This document shows, piece after piece, positions 23,387 to 34,551 of a stretch of DNA of 64,000 nucleotides. Origin of the DNA: Chlorops oryzae. Its lineage: Eukaryota > Arthropoda > Insecta > Diptera > Chloropidae. How positions within the stretch are numbered: the stretch's first letter is position 1; each line of letters opens with the position of its first letter. The notes beneath the pieces were generated by a model. That model had not been told where the DNA came from and made no database searches. It was given only the letters and a program-made list of their open reading frames with translations. A program made the position numbers and the translations under genes. The DNA lies in contig CM035807.1 of assembly GCA_020466095.1 (NCBI GenBank), positions 65,950,296 to 66,014,295 of the forward strand, read 5' to 3'.

Positions 23387-23792
23387 CCCCTTGGGAGTAT
23401 TGGGTCCAATCGTTGTCACGGCGAAAATACTGATACAAGAATTATGGAAATTGAAATTGGACTGGGATGAAGCATTAACTGCAGAATCACATACAAGATG
23501 GATGATCTTCCGACAAGAACTGAAATCTATCAATAACATGAAGTTCCCGCGGCACGTATACGATGGACAAGTCCCTCTTAAAAAACAAGTCCACGGCTTT
23601 GCAGACGCATCAGAAAAGGCATACGGAGCAGCTATATATATAAGATCGATATATAAGGAAGGACTCATAAAAGTAAGACTACTGTGCGCGAAATCACGAG
23701 TGGCACCATTAAAAAGGCAAACACTCCCACGCCTCGAACTATGTGCGGCACTATTGTGCGCTCAACTGACAGTGCGAGTAATTGAACCTTGA
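23370..23792 (+). pseudogene. BEL/Pao element 1 RT-RNase H connection
   Basis: This frame carries the sequence between RT and RNase H: ARLFDPLGVLGPIVVTAKIL, then the first RNase H block HGFADASEKAYGAAIYIRS with the catalytic Asp, and RLELCAALLCAQLT. It overlaps the previous ORF by 17 bp and the next by 11 bp, reflecting indels. RNase H removes genomic RNA during reverse transcription. Confidence 0.85.
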
Positions 23793-26397
23793 TAACACAA
23801 CAGCACATTTGTGGACAGATTCGGCGATTGTTTTAGCTTGGATCAATTCCCAATCATCATCATATCATACCTTTGTGGCCAATCGAGTATCTAACATACA
23901 AGAATTAACAATACCACAACAATGGCGACACATCGACTCAAAGGAGAATCCTGCAGACATTCTGTCAAGAGGAATATCTCCTAAAAAATTAGCAGGATGC
24001 AATCTCTGGTTGTATGGACCCTTGTTTCTGCACGGAAATGAGGAACTCTGGCTCCAACTAAAGCAAAATCTCAACGCAATAATTAAAAACATTGCACAAA
24101 TGGAGCAAAAGAAGATAGTCTCAATTCCAGTAACAACGTCTGCTGAGGACTTATCAAACATCATTTACAACATCAATCATCGAGGATCGTTTCACACCCT
24201 TCAAAGGATTATAGGATATGGAATAAGATTCATCAACCGCATCAAGAAGTTAAAACAAGCAACTGGCGTGAATTTAACAGTTCAAGAATTAGAAGAAGCT
24301 CTTATTGTCATAATTCGTACTATCCAACAATCAGACTTTGAAGACGACCTGAAACATCTAAAAAGGCATAATGTAGTACAGAAAAGCAGTCAGCTTAGCA
24401 ACCTGTCTCCATTCTTAGACAAAAACAACATCATACGAGTAGGTGGAAGATTGGAGGCTGCTGGACTGTCATTCGACGCAAAGCATCAAATGCTTATACC
24501 GTACAACGATCCAATAACTAAACTGTTAATGCAGGGAATACACGAAATGAATCGGCATTGTGGACCTCAAGCACTTCTCTCACACGTACGACAAAGATTC
24601 TGGCCAATAAAAGGAAAAACGCTTGCTAGATCGATCGTTCAAAATTGCGTACGATGCTCTAGAGCAAGACCGAAATTGCTTAACCAAGTCATGGGAAACT
24701 TACCCTCAGCACGGATATCACCAGCACGCCCATTCATTACCTCTGGGGTCGACTTCTGTGGGCCATTCTGGATCCACTTTAAGGTACGAGGAAAAAGACC
24801 ACAAAAGGCGTACATCGCAATATTTTGCTGTTTTGCGACAAAAGCAGTACATCTTGAGCTGGTTAGTGACCTTACGACCGAGGCGTTCATCGGATCATTA
24901 AAACGGTTTGTAAGCAGAAGGGGTCATTGTCAAAACCTCTACTGCGACAATGCCACTAACTTCGTTGGTGCGAAAAATAAACTCAGCGAGCTTGCAGAGT
25001 CCATTTACTCAAGTACGTCCAGTGAAAAAATCAACAAAGAATGCATAAACAGAGGTATAAATTTTCACTTCATCCCGCCAAGAGCACCTCATTTTGGAGG
25101 ATTATGGGAGGCTGCTGTAAAGTCTGCAAAGCATTTGTTGGTGAGAAGTGTGGCTACTGCATCATTGACCTACGAAGAATTGGATACAGTTGTCATCGAA
25201 ATCGAGGCCATTTTAAACTCAAGACCACTTTGTCCACTCTCAGACAACCCTAATGATTTAGCAGCCTTAACTCCTGGACACCTTTTAATAGGAGAGCCAC
25301 TTAACGCACAGGTAGATGCAAGCTCAACACCAGCAAATACCGGGCTGTTAACCAGGTGGAAATTGGTGACTCATCTTAAACAAGAATTTTGGAGACGATG
25401 GTCACGGGAGTATTTGTGTGAGCTACAATACCATAATAAATGGAAAACACATCAGAGCAATCTTAAGCAAGGCGACATGTTCATCCTCAAGGAAGAAAAT
25501 ACATCTCCGCTACAATGGCCCTTAGGAAGGATTATAAAAACACATCCAGGCGATGACGGAATCGTAAGAGTTGTTGATATTAAAACGGCAAACAGCATTT
25601 GCAAGAGACCAATTGACAGATTAGCACCATTACCAGTCAATAACCAAGAACCAGAAGAAAGTTCAAACAACCGCACATCTGACCAAAAAGAACACCCATT
25701 GGACCACCCACATATTCCATTGGAGAAAATCGAAAATGTTGAAACAATTTTCAGGAAACAAGACTACGCTAAATTGAACGACACCCCAGGAGTTCCAAAG
25801 AAAAGAAGACGCACTTCCAACCAGTATACCTTAATGACAGCAATAATTGCACTCATGTTGATACCCCTAGTGCTATGCTCGAAATTTCAAAATACCCACT
25901 TTGAAAATCAATTGGGCATGCACTTTGAAGGAATCGGATCGGCGATGGTCTCACCCACCCAATGGCAGCTGCTTATCTATTACGACTTAGAAGGATTCTG
26001 GACGGAACTTGCCATCTTTTCTAATGGGACCAGCGCTCTCAACCAATTATGTGCAGAGCTAAAAGACAATGGAACATGCCTAAATCTCGAAAAACATTTT
26101 AAAAGCAGGGAGGCCGAACTGTTGATGGATAGCACATTACTTTCTGGACGAAGACTCAGAAGAGCAGCGTTAGATCTTGTGGGAAACATCGCACATTCTT
26201 TGTTTGGAGTATTGGATACCGAGTATGCAAAGCAGATGGCAAACACGATCACACAAATTAAGGAAAACGAAGGTCACGTACTCAATTTATTAAAAAACCA
26301 AACATCTATTGTGGACTCTACAATAAATATTATCAAGGCGGATCAAGAAAGTGTGATCACATGGATCATCAGATATCCCAAATTTTCAATAGAATAA
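23782..26397 (+). pseudogene. BEL/Pao element 1 RNase H end, integrase and in-frame env-like N-terminal region
   Basis: An 871-codon frame. Residues 1-70 finish RNase H (LWTDSAIVLAWINS, HIDSKENPADILSRG). Integrase follows: an H2C2 region (IHEMNRHCG, CVRCSRARP), the catalytic motifs TSGVDFCGPF, YCDNATNFVGA and FGGLWEAAVKSAK, and the BEL tail RIIKTHPGDDGIVRVVDI. After residue about 620 the frame passes without a stop into an env-like glycoprotein: a hydrophobic segment at about 685-700, a cysteine-containing ectodomain, a dibasic processing-type motif RRLRR at about 790-794, and a downstream hydrophobic LVGNIAHSLFG resembling insect F-type fusion proteins. The frame ends early at 26397 because of a break near 26365. 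Confidence 0.85.
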
Positions 26398-27548
26398 AAA
26401 CTGAAAATAAAGACCAGCGAGAAGAAAAATTACAGCGCATTCTTACAACACTTTGCATTCAACTAACAACTATCGCAGCAAAACTAGAGCGGACACAGGC
26501 ATCAATACTAGATGTACTTACAAACACTCACCATGGCATTATAAGTCCATTAATCCTTACTCCCAGCCAGCTACAACATGAAGTAGAAAAGATAAAATTT
26601 CATTTACCGAAGAATCTGGAGTTATCTGTAAACAAGGAAGATATGTTACAGTTGTACAAACTTATGAAAGTGAAAGGCGGACTGACAAAAAATACCGTCA
26701 TTTTAAGTATTACGTTACCTTTAGTTGAACCTGAAAGACTTGAATTATTTAATCTAGTTGCCATTCCAAGCTGGATCAATGAGACCATGATGTCCATAAA
26801 TACATGTTCCGACATTTTGGCCATCAATAGTCAAAACAAACAATATATATCCATCAGTAATACCGAATTTGATTCATGCACAATAGTTACAGCTGACTCA
26901 TATATTTGTTGCAGCGGTCATATTCAATACGAAGAAGGTTCAACAGTATGCGCTTGCGAAATCAATTTATTTCACAAGAAAACACAAACCAAATGTCCAC
27001 TGAGAAAAACGAGCTTCACAGTGGCATGGATTCCGTTACGTCATCAGAACCAATATTTATATTCAATGCCAGCTCCAATTCCTGCAACAGTCGTATGTAA
27101 CCAAGAAATCACACAACTAACGCTTGAAGGTTCAGGTTTACTTATCTTGGAACCAGAATGCATTCTCAAACACAACTTCGTTTCCATTCAAGCACAGCGA
27201 ATAGTATCCAGCTCGCGGCAAGCGTCTTATACCAGCTTGTTAAAGGTCACAGCAAAGGTCCACGTGTCCCTTGTAAAACCACTATTAGATGAAATCAACA
27301 CAAAGCAGTATCTCTCACAAATAAAAAATTTAACCGAACTACAAACCTCTTTAGCAACACAAGAATGGTCACAGCTTCCAAATAAAATCGAACATCAAAA
27401 TTTTCATCATATGACGATCGGATACTCTTCATTGATTCTCATCGCTTGCATTCTGCTTTACCTCAAATGTAAACAAAAGGTTAGAAATCCTCCAACACCA
27501 GCTCCGAGAAATCAACTAGAAACAACTGATTTCACCGTTCACATTTAG
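26361..27548 (+). pseudogene. BEL/Pao element 1 env-like C-terminal part with transmembrane segment
   Basis: This frame continues the env-like region after the break near 26365. It holds a heptad-like helical stretch (first 60 residues), a cysteine-rich middle (TCSDI, CTIVTADSYICCSGH, STVCACEI, TKCPLR), and near the C-terminus a single hydrophobic span SSLILIACILLYL followed by a basic KCKQK and a short Pro-rich cytoplasmic-like tail. This architecture matches the membrane-anchored half of F-type envelope proteins of insect endogenous retroviruses and baculoviruses. The separation from the N-terminal half by a frame break makes this copy non-functional as it stands. Confidence 0.75.
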
Positions 27549-27688
27549 CGACCAATTTCAACGAAAACAACAGCCTGCTACCAAAGAATGCCTTCTCAGC
27601 GAATTCCAACGCAAGCAACAGCAGTGCAGCTCAAGCCACAAAACATCATCACTACTCAGATGTTGAGCTAAGCTCAACGGGGCGAGCA

Positions 27689-28241
27689 TGTTCATATCTA
27701 CATAAAAATATATATATTCACATATTTGTAGCTTTAAGTCTTTGAACTCAGCTTACGTAAACAAAAGAAAAAAGCAAAACTGAATGTCGATCATTAGCTT
27801 TGAATTATGCTGACAGTACAAAATTTCATATTTCTTTCTTTTTGTCATAGCTCAAATTCCACCAAAATCAAATATATGAAAGTATTAATAAGCATTTTCC
27901 AATCAATAAATTTCAAATTCCAATTGTGCCAAATTAGCTTAATATTTGTATAAAAACAATGTAATATGAAAATAAATTCACTCTTTCAATAGCAATCAAT
28001 CTGTGAACATTTATTGAAAAGAGACTGACTCGGTTAAAGTGCCGATTGTCAAACAAACAACAAAATATCGGCAATTCAGTTTAAGTGCTGTTATTGCCAT
28101 TCATCAAGCAGCGCAAAGAAGCGTTCTGCTAAACATATATGCGATTCAGTTTAAGTGCTGTTATCGCTATTCCTAAAGCAATTCAGTTTATGTGCTGTTA
28201 TTGCTATTCTTCAAGCAGTGCAAAGGAGCATTTGCTAAACA
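27689..28241 (+). repeat. 3' LTR of BEL/Pao element 1
   Basis: 553 bp, nearly the same sequence as the 5' LTR. A purine-rich ACGGGGCGAGCA just before it is a plausible plus-strand primer tract. Between the env stop and the LTR (27549-27688) there is no other feature. Confidence 0.9.
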
Positions 28242-28246
28242 AAAGT

Positions 28247-28655
28247 CTTGTCAGCCAGACGGTTTAATAGACGTGACAATCAAAATCCCGATAACTACAT
28301 TCCTACTCAAACAGTTAAACTTGGTTTCAGAGGTAATAACATTCCGAAAGATTTCAAAATTAACTTGTGCAACATGCCTGTAGATTTTTATGTGCCACCA
28401 TTAAGGCATTGCCTAAAATGTGGCAGAGTTGGGCACTCGGTAAAAACTTGCCGCTCAAAAAAAAGATGCCTCAAATGCGCTAAAGAGGATTGTCCTCTCT
28501 GTGAGGGAAGAAAGTGTGGGGAAAAAACAAAATATTAACAATATTAGAGCGATCAAAATGATCTCAAGGAAAGAAGTTTTGGATACATATTATCCAAATA
28601 ACCGCTTCAGTCTGTTGGAGTGCGAGGATGAATTTCCTAGCCTTCCATCTACGAC
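28247..28655 (+). pseudogene. LINE ORF1, middle part with zinc knuckles
   Basis: After the BEL/Pao insertion the ORF1 frame resumes as VLSARRFNRRDNQNPDNYIP and reaches the knuckles CLKCGRVGHSVKTC and CLKCAKEDCPLCEGRKC. A frame slip lies in the A-run near 28520, after which MISRKEVLDTYYPNNRFSLL continues to the next insertion point at 28655. The duplicated ACGAC (28651-28655) marks the entry of BEL/Pao element 2. Confidence 0.75.
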
Positions 28656-29065
28656 TGTATACGTCAATGCACCACTGGTCGATCGCTCATTAGGAGCCGG
28701 AACGTTATTCGTTCCTTTTCTCTTTTTTGTAAACCAATTACTTATTTTCATTATTAAGTACGAATCTAGGCAGCAGCGGAAACGCATCTATTTTGTACAG
28801 TTCCTTTTTTTAAGTGTTAAAAACTAATTGTATAACATTCGGACCTTAACAAAAGGCATCCAAAATTAACTTTGTAATCAGGAGAGAATCTCCATTTATT
28901 TTATGACGCATCGAATGTGCAAATAAAGTTTTAAGTTTTTATAATATTAACTAAAGGGATTGATTCCTATCGTCCGAATTGGTTCATATCACGTGTGTGA
29001 TATTCTGGAGCTTCCTAATCTCCTCCGATTTCTAAAAAGTGCAACCTTCGATCGTGGCCCAAACA
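28656..29065 (+). repeat. 5' LTR of BEL/Pao element 2
   Basis: 410 bp starting TGTATACGTC and ending GGCCCAAACA, with an AATAAAG polyadenylation-type signal near 28922. A primer-binding-like TTGGTCC follows at about 29070. The last 44 bp recur at 33030-33073. Confidence 0.85.
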
Positions 29066-30289
29066 TTGATTGGTCCTTCGAGCCGGATCGCCCGCTCGAC
29101 CCAATTGGCATTTTAGTACTTTAGTACTTTATCGACTGACAGGATACCTATCAGGATTTGAGAGGATCGATGACGAGTGGAAGGACCTAGGAAAGATCTC
29201 TAACACAGGACTAACAGTAAGCAAACACACTAGAATATTTTTGCTTAGTCAGCAGGACTAAATTTTATTTATTATATAATGTTCGCTTGAATTCGCGTTT
29301 TAATCTGAATTACAATCAGAATCACTGTTCGAATCAGACTGTTTTTTAGAAATGAATTTTCATAAAAAGTAAATTAATTTCCTTCACTTCCCAGCATACT
29401 TGATTGGAATATTCTACTTTGCAGGGCAACTTGATTACGACTTAAATGAGTGAAATTACAATTCTCCTTTGTAGGGCACTACAATATCATCCTCTATTTT
29501 TCATTCTACGATCGACCCAATCGAACACCACGTGACGGAACTCTAGGACAAGGAATTCACCGGTTCTTCACATCCATACGACTGCTGCTGCTGCTGTCGC
29601 TGCTATTGCTGTTGTTCCGGGCTTCAATACCTAAATCCCCTCCACCGCCACAATCTATCTTGGTTTGTCCAACACATCAAGTAAGTACAACCCTTTTCAA
29701 TTTCTTCTATATATCTATCTATGTAGCTTCATCATCCATTGCCAAGTCCATTCCTTGGAGAGTGGATTCCTATATATATTTCTGCACTACTTGTGCCTCT
29801 TATTCAGGGTTATTCGGTTCAAAACCCCTTCTATAATCTCGGCTCTTCGATCTCAATTGGTTGTCTCAAAGGGGAATCCTAACCTTAAGGCATCCATTCA
29901 ATAACGCATTATCATTTTCAACCTATCACACATACATACTCATTTACATATTTACACCTCAATACTATTAAAGCAAGGCGAGAACGAGTGCAGTCGTCGT
30001 TACAGTCCGTTCGCACCCTATGAAAAGTACGCATTTATACGGTGCGAATATTTTGATGTAAGTCTTACGCCCAATGTACACTACGAAAAGTACGCATTTA
30101 TACGGTTGCGAATACTTTAATATAATCTGCACGCCGTAAGCATATTGAATATACGTGCTTACCTTTCATTCATGCGCGAAGTGAATGAAACCGAAAATAA
30201 ACTGTTGAATTACAATAACAAAATTTAAAAAGGGACTTTTTGTTTAAAGCTGCGTTAGCGAAAGTTTAGCGAATAGTTCTCCTTAAGGT
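29066..30289 (+). other. Leader of BEL/Pao element 2
   Basis: No coding motif. A duplicated phrase AAGTACGCATTTATACGGT occurs at about 30026 and 30089, each followed by GCGAATA. This may be a packaging or regulatory repeat, or simply a tandem duplication. Confidence 0.5.
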
Positions 30290-30826
30290 TTGTTGATGGA
30301 GGAATACCCTCGGCTTTCAATTTTTGATCCAACGATGGCAGTTGTCGAATCTTTTACGCTTGCTTCTGACAACTTGATTGAGTTCGAAGTAGAATTCAAT
30401 GACGTCACACCAGCGAACCATACTATATATTCGCTCGAAGTACAACGAGACGAAGTTAAATCGATCTGGTTGGAGGTGAAAAGTGCCTATCAAAAGTGCC
30501 TTGTTAGCTTGAGTTCTCTTGAGACACCAGATCTAGCTAGCACAACCGTCGTTAAAACTAAATATAATAGTGCTTATAAGGCTTATGTCCGTTGTCTAGC
30601 AAAAATAAGCGAACTGTCTGTTGAAATGACTCTGCAGACATCCAATATTCAATCATCTACTCAAGCTGCCGACGAAATAATTACCTCAAATATACGTTTA
30701 CCCCCGTGTGATACTGAGGTTTTCAAAGGATACTCATTGGTTGGCCCTCTTTTCGCGATATATTTACGGCCGTTTACATCCAGAATTCTAAGCTCACCCG
30801 AGTTGAGAAATTGTTCCATCTTTTGA
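30290..30826 (+). pseudogene. BEL/Pao element 2 gag, N-terminal part
   Basis: A 178-codon frame with the helical N-terminal region of BEL/Pao Gag, ending with LPPCDTEVFKG, which is the conserved entry into the capsid domain. A frame break soon after (about 30730-30780) shifts the rest into the next frame. Confidence 0.75.
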
Positions 30827-33081
30827 AGAAAACTAGTGGAGAAGCGTTAGAAATCGTGAAGAAATCCCCTTTAACAAATGAAGGATTTGACCAAGCATGG
30901 AAGAATTTGAACGATCGCTACGAAAATAAACGCATTCTCATCAACAGCCAGCTTAAAATACTATTTAATTTGCCTACGGTGTCAAAGGAAACCAAAACCC
31001 AACTTAAAGATTTACAGAGATTAATTAACAATTGTCTTTCTGCTCTCACTCAATATCAGGTAGATTTGAATAATTGGGACCCCATTCTGGTTTTTCTGTG
31101 TTCTTCAAAATTGCCAGACATTTCTCTTGCTCTCTGGGAACAATCAATCGGCGATAAATCGACAGTTCCTTGTTGGAGTGATATGGACAAATTCTTGACT
31201 CTACGATTCAAAGCTCTGGAAGCGTATTCCGATATACGAAGTAAACCAACTCCCGCGCAAAAAGGATCCCCTTCTTCCACGAAGTCAACCGGAATGCAGT
31301 CCTTTCATACGAACGCTTCTTCTGCCACGACCCAATGTAAACTGTGCTCAGAACCCCATTCGATTAGAGCGTGTTCCAAGTTCCATCAGATGAATTCGAG
31401 CGATAAGGCATCAACGGTCAAGCGGTTGCGGCTATGCACAAATTGTCTCGCAGCTTCACATGTTTTTAAGGATTGTAAAAGCACCCACACCTGTCTTGAG
31501 TGCCATCGAAAGCATCATACGCTTCTACATCGAGACGATTCAAACGCTGCCGGTGCCAATCCTTCTACGTCGACACTGACATCTGCCGTCCCATCTACTA
31601 TGGCCTCCTTACCAACCTCTTCAACTGCCTGTTCTTCTTCTTCGCCGCTGGCGAACTCTCATCAAATACAGTCCACTTCTAATCATCTCCTTCAAAGTCC
31701 CCCCTACACGCCCAGTCCTACAGCTAGAGCCCAATCATCCTGCAACAATAATCGATTATCCCATATTCCCTCCTGCTTCCACATACATCCTAAAAAAGTG
31801 CTGCTTGGTACTGCATTGGTGCAAATCATTCACAACGAAGTCGCTTATACCGCTCGAGCATTAATCGACCCCGGATCGGAAGTCACGCTTGTGTCAGAAC
31901 GTTTTCAACGGCTCCTCCGGCTTCCAACTAAATCAATCCACGCCCATATTTTAGGCATCAACAGGACCATTTCGGCACAAAGTCATAAGGCATGCAATCT
32001 GACGATCGGTACTTCGCTCGACCCCCGCATACGGATTGAGACTTCCGCCATGGTCGTCTCCACTTTAACTTCAAATCTTCCCAGCTTTTCATCTGCAGAT
32101 GGAATCGAGCAACAGCTCCAGCACCTAAGTTTGGCAGACCCCACCTTCCATAAAGGTTCGAGTGTCGACATGCTGATTGGCGGCGATGTCTACCCTTCCA
32201 TTCTGCTACATGGAGTTCAAAGGAACGTGGTTGGCTCGCTATTGGCGCAGGAAACTATATTTGGATGGATCATTACAGGGCCTGTCTCAAATTCTTCAGG
32301 CGTAGAGCCAACTTCATTTGTGTCGTACTTCACGGAAGTATCTCTCGATCAGCAAATTGCGCAATTTTGGGAGATAGAGCAAATACCTCAACAGAAGATG
32401 CTGTCCGATTCCGAGCAATGGTGCGAAACGCTCTACTCCACAACTACGCGCCGCAACGAAGAAGGACGTTATATCGTCCAATTACCATTTAAGGATGATT
32501 TTCCACACCAAATCAACCTAGGAACGTCACGAAATCAAGCGTTCAACCAGTTCATCCGAAACGAACTTCGGCTCTGCAAAAGACCTGAACTTAAGGTCGA
32601 ATACGATGCTGTTTTGGAGGAGTATGCTACACTAGGCCATATGTCCCTGGCATCCAACTCTTCATCCGACGAAAAAGTCATCCAGTATTACTTGCCACAT
32701 CATGCAGTCATTAAAGAAGACAGTTTGACTACCCGGCTACGCGTCGTTTTCAATGCTTCTCAGCCTTCATCGAATGGACTCAGTCTCAATGACATTCTCC
32801 ACGTAGGACCCTCGCTCCAGACGGATCTTGTATTCCTCACAATCAGATGGCGTTTATTCAAGTTCGTCTTCAATGCCGATATTACTAAAATGTATCGGCA
32901 AATCCTGGTGGACCCTAAACATACTCCTTTTCAGCGGATTCTATTTCGACAGTCACCCCGAGATCCCATTCAAGACTTTGAGCTAAGAACCGTTACCTTT
33001 GGCGTTAACTGTGCCCCCTATTTAGCTATCCTCCGATTTCTAAAAAGTGCAACCTTTGATCGTGGCCCAAACAACGACTAA
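30811..33081 (+). pseudogene. BEL/Pao element 2 gag-protease-partial RT
   Basis: A 756-codon frame. The capsid region (LLKKTSGEALEIVKKSPLTN, AWKNLNDRYENKRILINSQL) leads to zinc fingers (CKLCSEPHSIRACSKF, LCTNCLAASHVFKDC, CLECHRKHHTLLH). A Ser/Thr/Pro linker precedes the protease with ALIDPGSEVTLVSERF, where the usual DSG is DPG, a probable inactivating change. RT starts with RLRVVFNASQPSSNGLSLND and FNADITKMYRQILV, and stops at NCAPYLAI. The Y-x-DD catalytic block is deleted, and the final residues are encoded by LTR sequence. Confidence 0.88.
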
Positions 33082-33347
33082 TACTCATAATACTCAGCAA
33101 TCAGTTAATAATTCCCTTATCAACAAGAAAAAATATTCGCAAGTCCATGACATCCAATGCCATCTCCAACAATCCCTCAACTTTTGTTCCGAGGGAAAAA
33201 ATCTCCCCAACATCAAGGGCTGAAGTTAAAAATCAAATTGACACCAGCTTAAAGTATGAAAAGCTTTTTATAGCTATGTACAAACTAGTTCAGAAAATAT
33301 GCGCTAAATCCGAGGATCGCAGCCTAATGGGTGAGATCGAAAGTTAA
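33079..33347 (+). pseudogene. LINE ORF1, C-terminal end
   Basis: The ORF1 sequence continues after the second BEL/Pao insertion. After a likely slip in an A-run near 33130 it reads MTSNAISNNPSTFVPREK to KLVQKICAKSEDRSLMGEIES, with a stop at 33345-33347. The gap to the ORF2 ATG at 33419 is 71 bp. Confidence 0.6.
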
Positions 33348-33526
33348 GAATAATTTTACTATAAATATCAATAACGACTGGCTGCAAATTAGTAGTAGCA
33401 GCTCAAATAGTAGTTAATATGAAGATTGTGCAGCATAAATGCCAGTCTCTCAATGCCAACATTGATGAGATAGACGTTTTTCTAAATAATTATTCCATTG
33501 ACATATGTGCGCTGTGTGAAACCTGG

Positions 33527-33766
33527 GGCCCTACTCTGTATTGCGATGCAATACGCAAATCGATGCGATAGCTTTTTTAAAATCGCAATTGGAATGGTTG
33601 TTTGCACTTTTTTTCCTTTTTCAGTTTGATTGGTGTGTTGGAAATGCATTTCCGAACCTTTCAGTTCATTTTTACGAACCAAAAAGTATAAGAAACCATT
33701 CCAATTACGACTCGAAATAAGCTATCGCATCGATTTGCGTATCGCATCGCAATACAGAGTAAGGCC
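33527..33766. mobile_element. MITE with inverted repeats of about 70 bp
   Basis: 240 bp inserted in the LINE endonuclease, flanked by CCTGG on both sides (33522-33526, 33767-33771). The ends are inverted copies beginning GGCC(C/T)TACTCTGTATTGCG and continuing through ATACGCAAATCGATGCGATA for about 70 bp, leaving a short middle. The encoded protein frame resumes exactly across it. The superfamily is uncertain because the duplication length could be 4-5 bp. Confidence 0.85.
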
Positions 33767-34382
33767 CCTGGTCTAAAGGTGAAGGCAGCTACAGAAACCT
33801 GATTAATTACAGATACATTGAAAAAAATAGAGTAGATGGATACGGCGGTGTCGCCTTATTCTTAAAAAAAAAAAGCATTAATTTAGTACAGTATGAATTC
33901 AGTTCTGAATATGATGTCATTGTGGCTCATACCACTAATTTAGACATTAACATAACCATCTGTTGTGCTTATTTTCCTCCTAACATCAAGATCAAAAACT
34001 TCAATGATGAGATTCGGAAAATTCTTTCATTTTTAAATAATAAATGCAATGTATTCCTCGTTGGTGGCTTCAATGCTCGCTGCAGGGAATGGGGTGATAG
34101 TATCAATAATTCCAGAGGGGTTAATCTCCACAGATCAATTAGCAACTCCAATTTATGGTGCCTTAATAACAAGGCTAAGACTTTCAAACGTGACCTGTCT
34201 TCAGAATCTGGTTCTGCCATAGATCTGGCCTTCGCAAACCCCTCCTTTGCTGTGAGACTGGATGTGCTTGACATCCGTCCTGGAAATAGTCATCACTTTC
34301 CGGTCTTAATCAGTACAGAAGTCATCAATAATAGCTCCAATACCTTTCTCTGTAAAGAAAAGTTGATAAGTGTTCTAGCAGG

Positions 34383-34551
34383 GGCCTTACTCTGTATTGC
34401 GATATGATACGCATATCGATGCGATAGCTTATTTCAAGTCGCAATTGGAATGGTTGTTTGCACTTATTTCCTTTTTCAGTTTAATTGGTAAGTTGGAAAT
34501 GCATTTCCGAACCTTTCAGTTCATTTTTACGAATCAAAAACTATAAAAAAC
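34383..34551. mobile_element. Truncated second copy of the same MITE
   Basis: GGCCTTACTCTGTATTGCG starts this 169-bp piece, which matches the left 170 bp of the copy at 33527 (GGAATGGTTGTTTGCACTT, GGAAATGCATTTCCGAACC). It lacks the right inverted repeat, and the neighbouring LINE sequence may be partly deleted. Confidence 0.8.

Larger units (their letters stand above)
19426..28241 (+). mobile_element. BEL/Pao LTR retrotransposon 1 with env-like gene, near full length
   Basis: This 8.8-kb element is bounded by LTRs at 19426-19983 and 27689-28241 that start TGTTCATATC and end GCTAAACA. The LTRs look nearly identical by eye apart from a short indel near 19460 and a few substitutions, so the insertion is young. 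The 5-bp flanks AAGGT (19421-19425) and AAAGT (28242-28246) are a target duplication with one mismatch. Coding order is gag, zinc finger, aspartic protease, RT, RNase H, integrase, then an env-like gene. Four to six frame breaks make it defective. It sits inside ORF1 of the LINE, whose frame resumes after the right duplication. Confidence 0.93.
28656..33073 (+). mobile_element. BEL/Pao LTR retrotransposon 2, internally deleted from RT to the 3' LTR end
   Basis: A 5' LTR (28656-29065) is followed by a leader, gag, zinc fingers, protease and the first part of RT. At about 33030 the RT sequence jumps directly to the last roughly 44 bp of the LTR (CCTCCGATTTCTAAAAAGTG to AAACA). The 5-bp duplication ACGAC flanks both sides (28651-28655 and 33074-33078), so one complete element inserted and later lost the rest of RT, RNase H, integrase and most of its 3' LTR. 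It interrupts ORF1 of the LINE. Confidence 0.9.
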
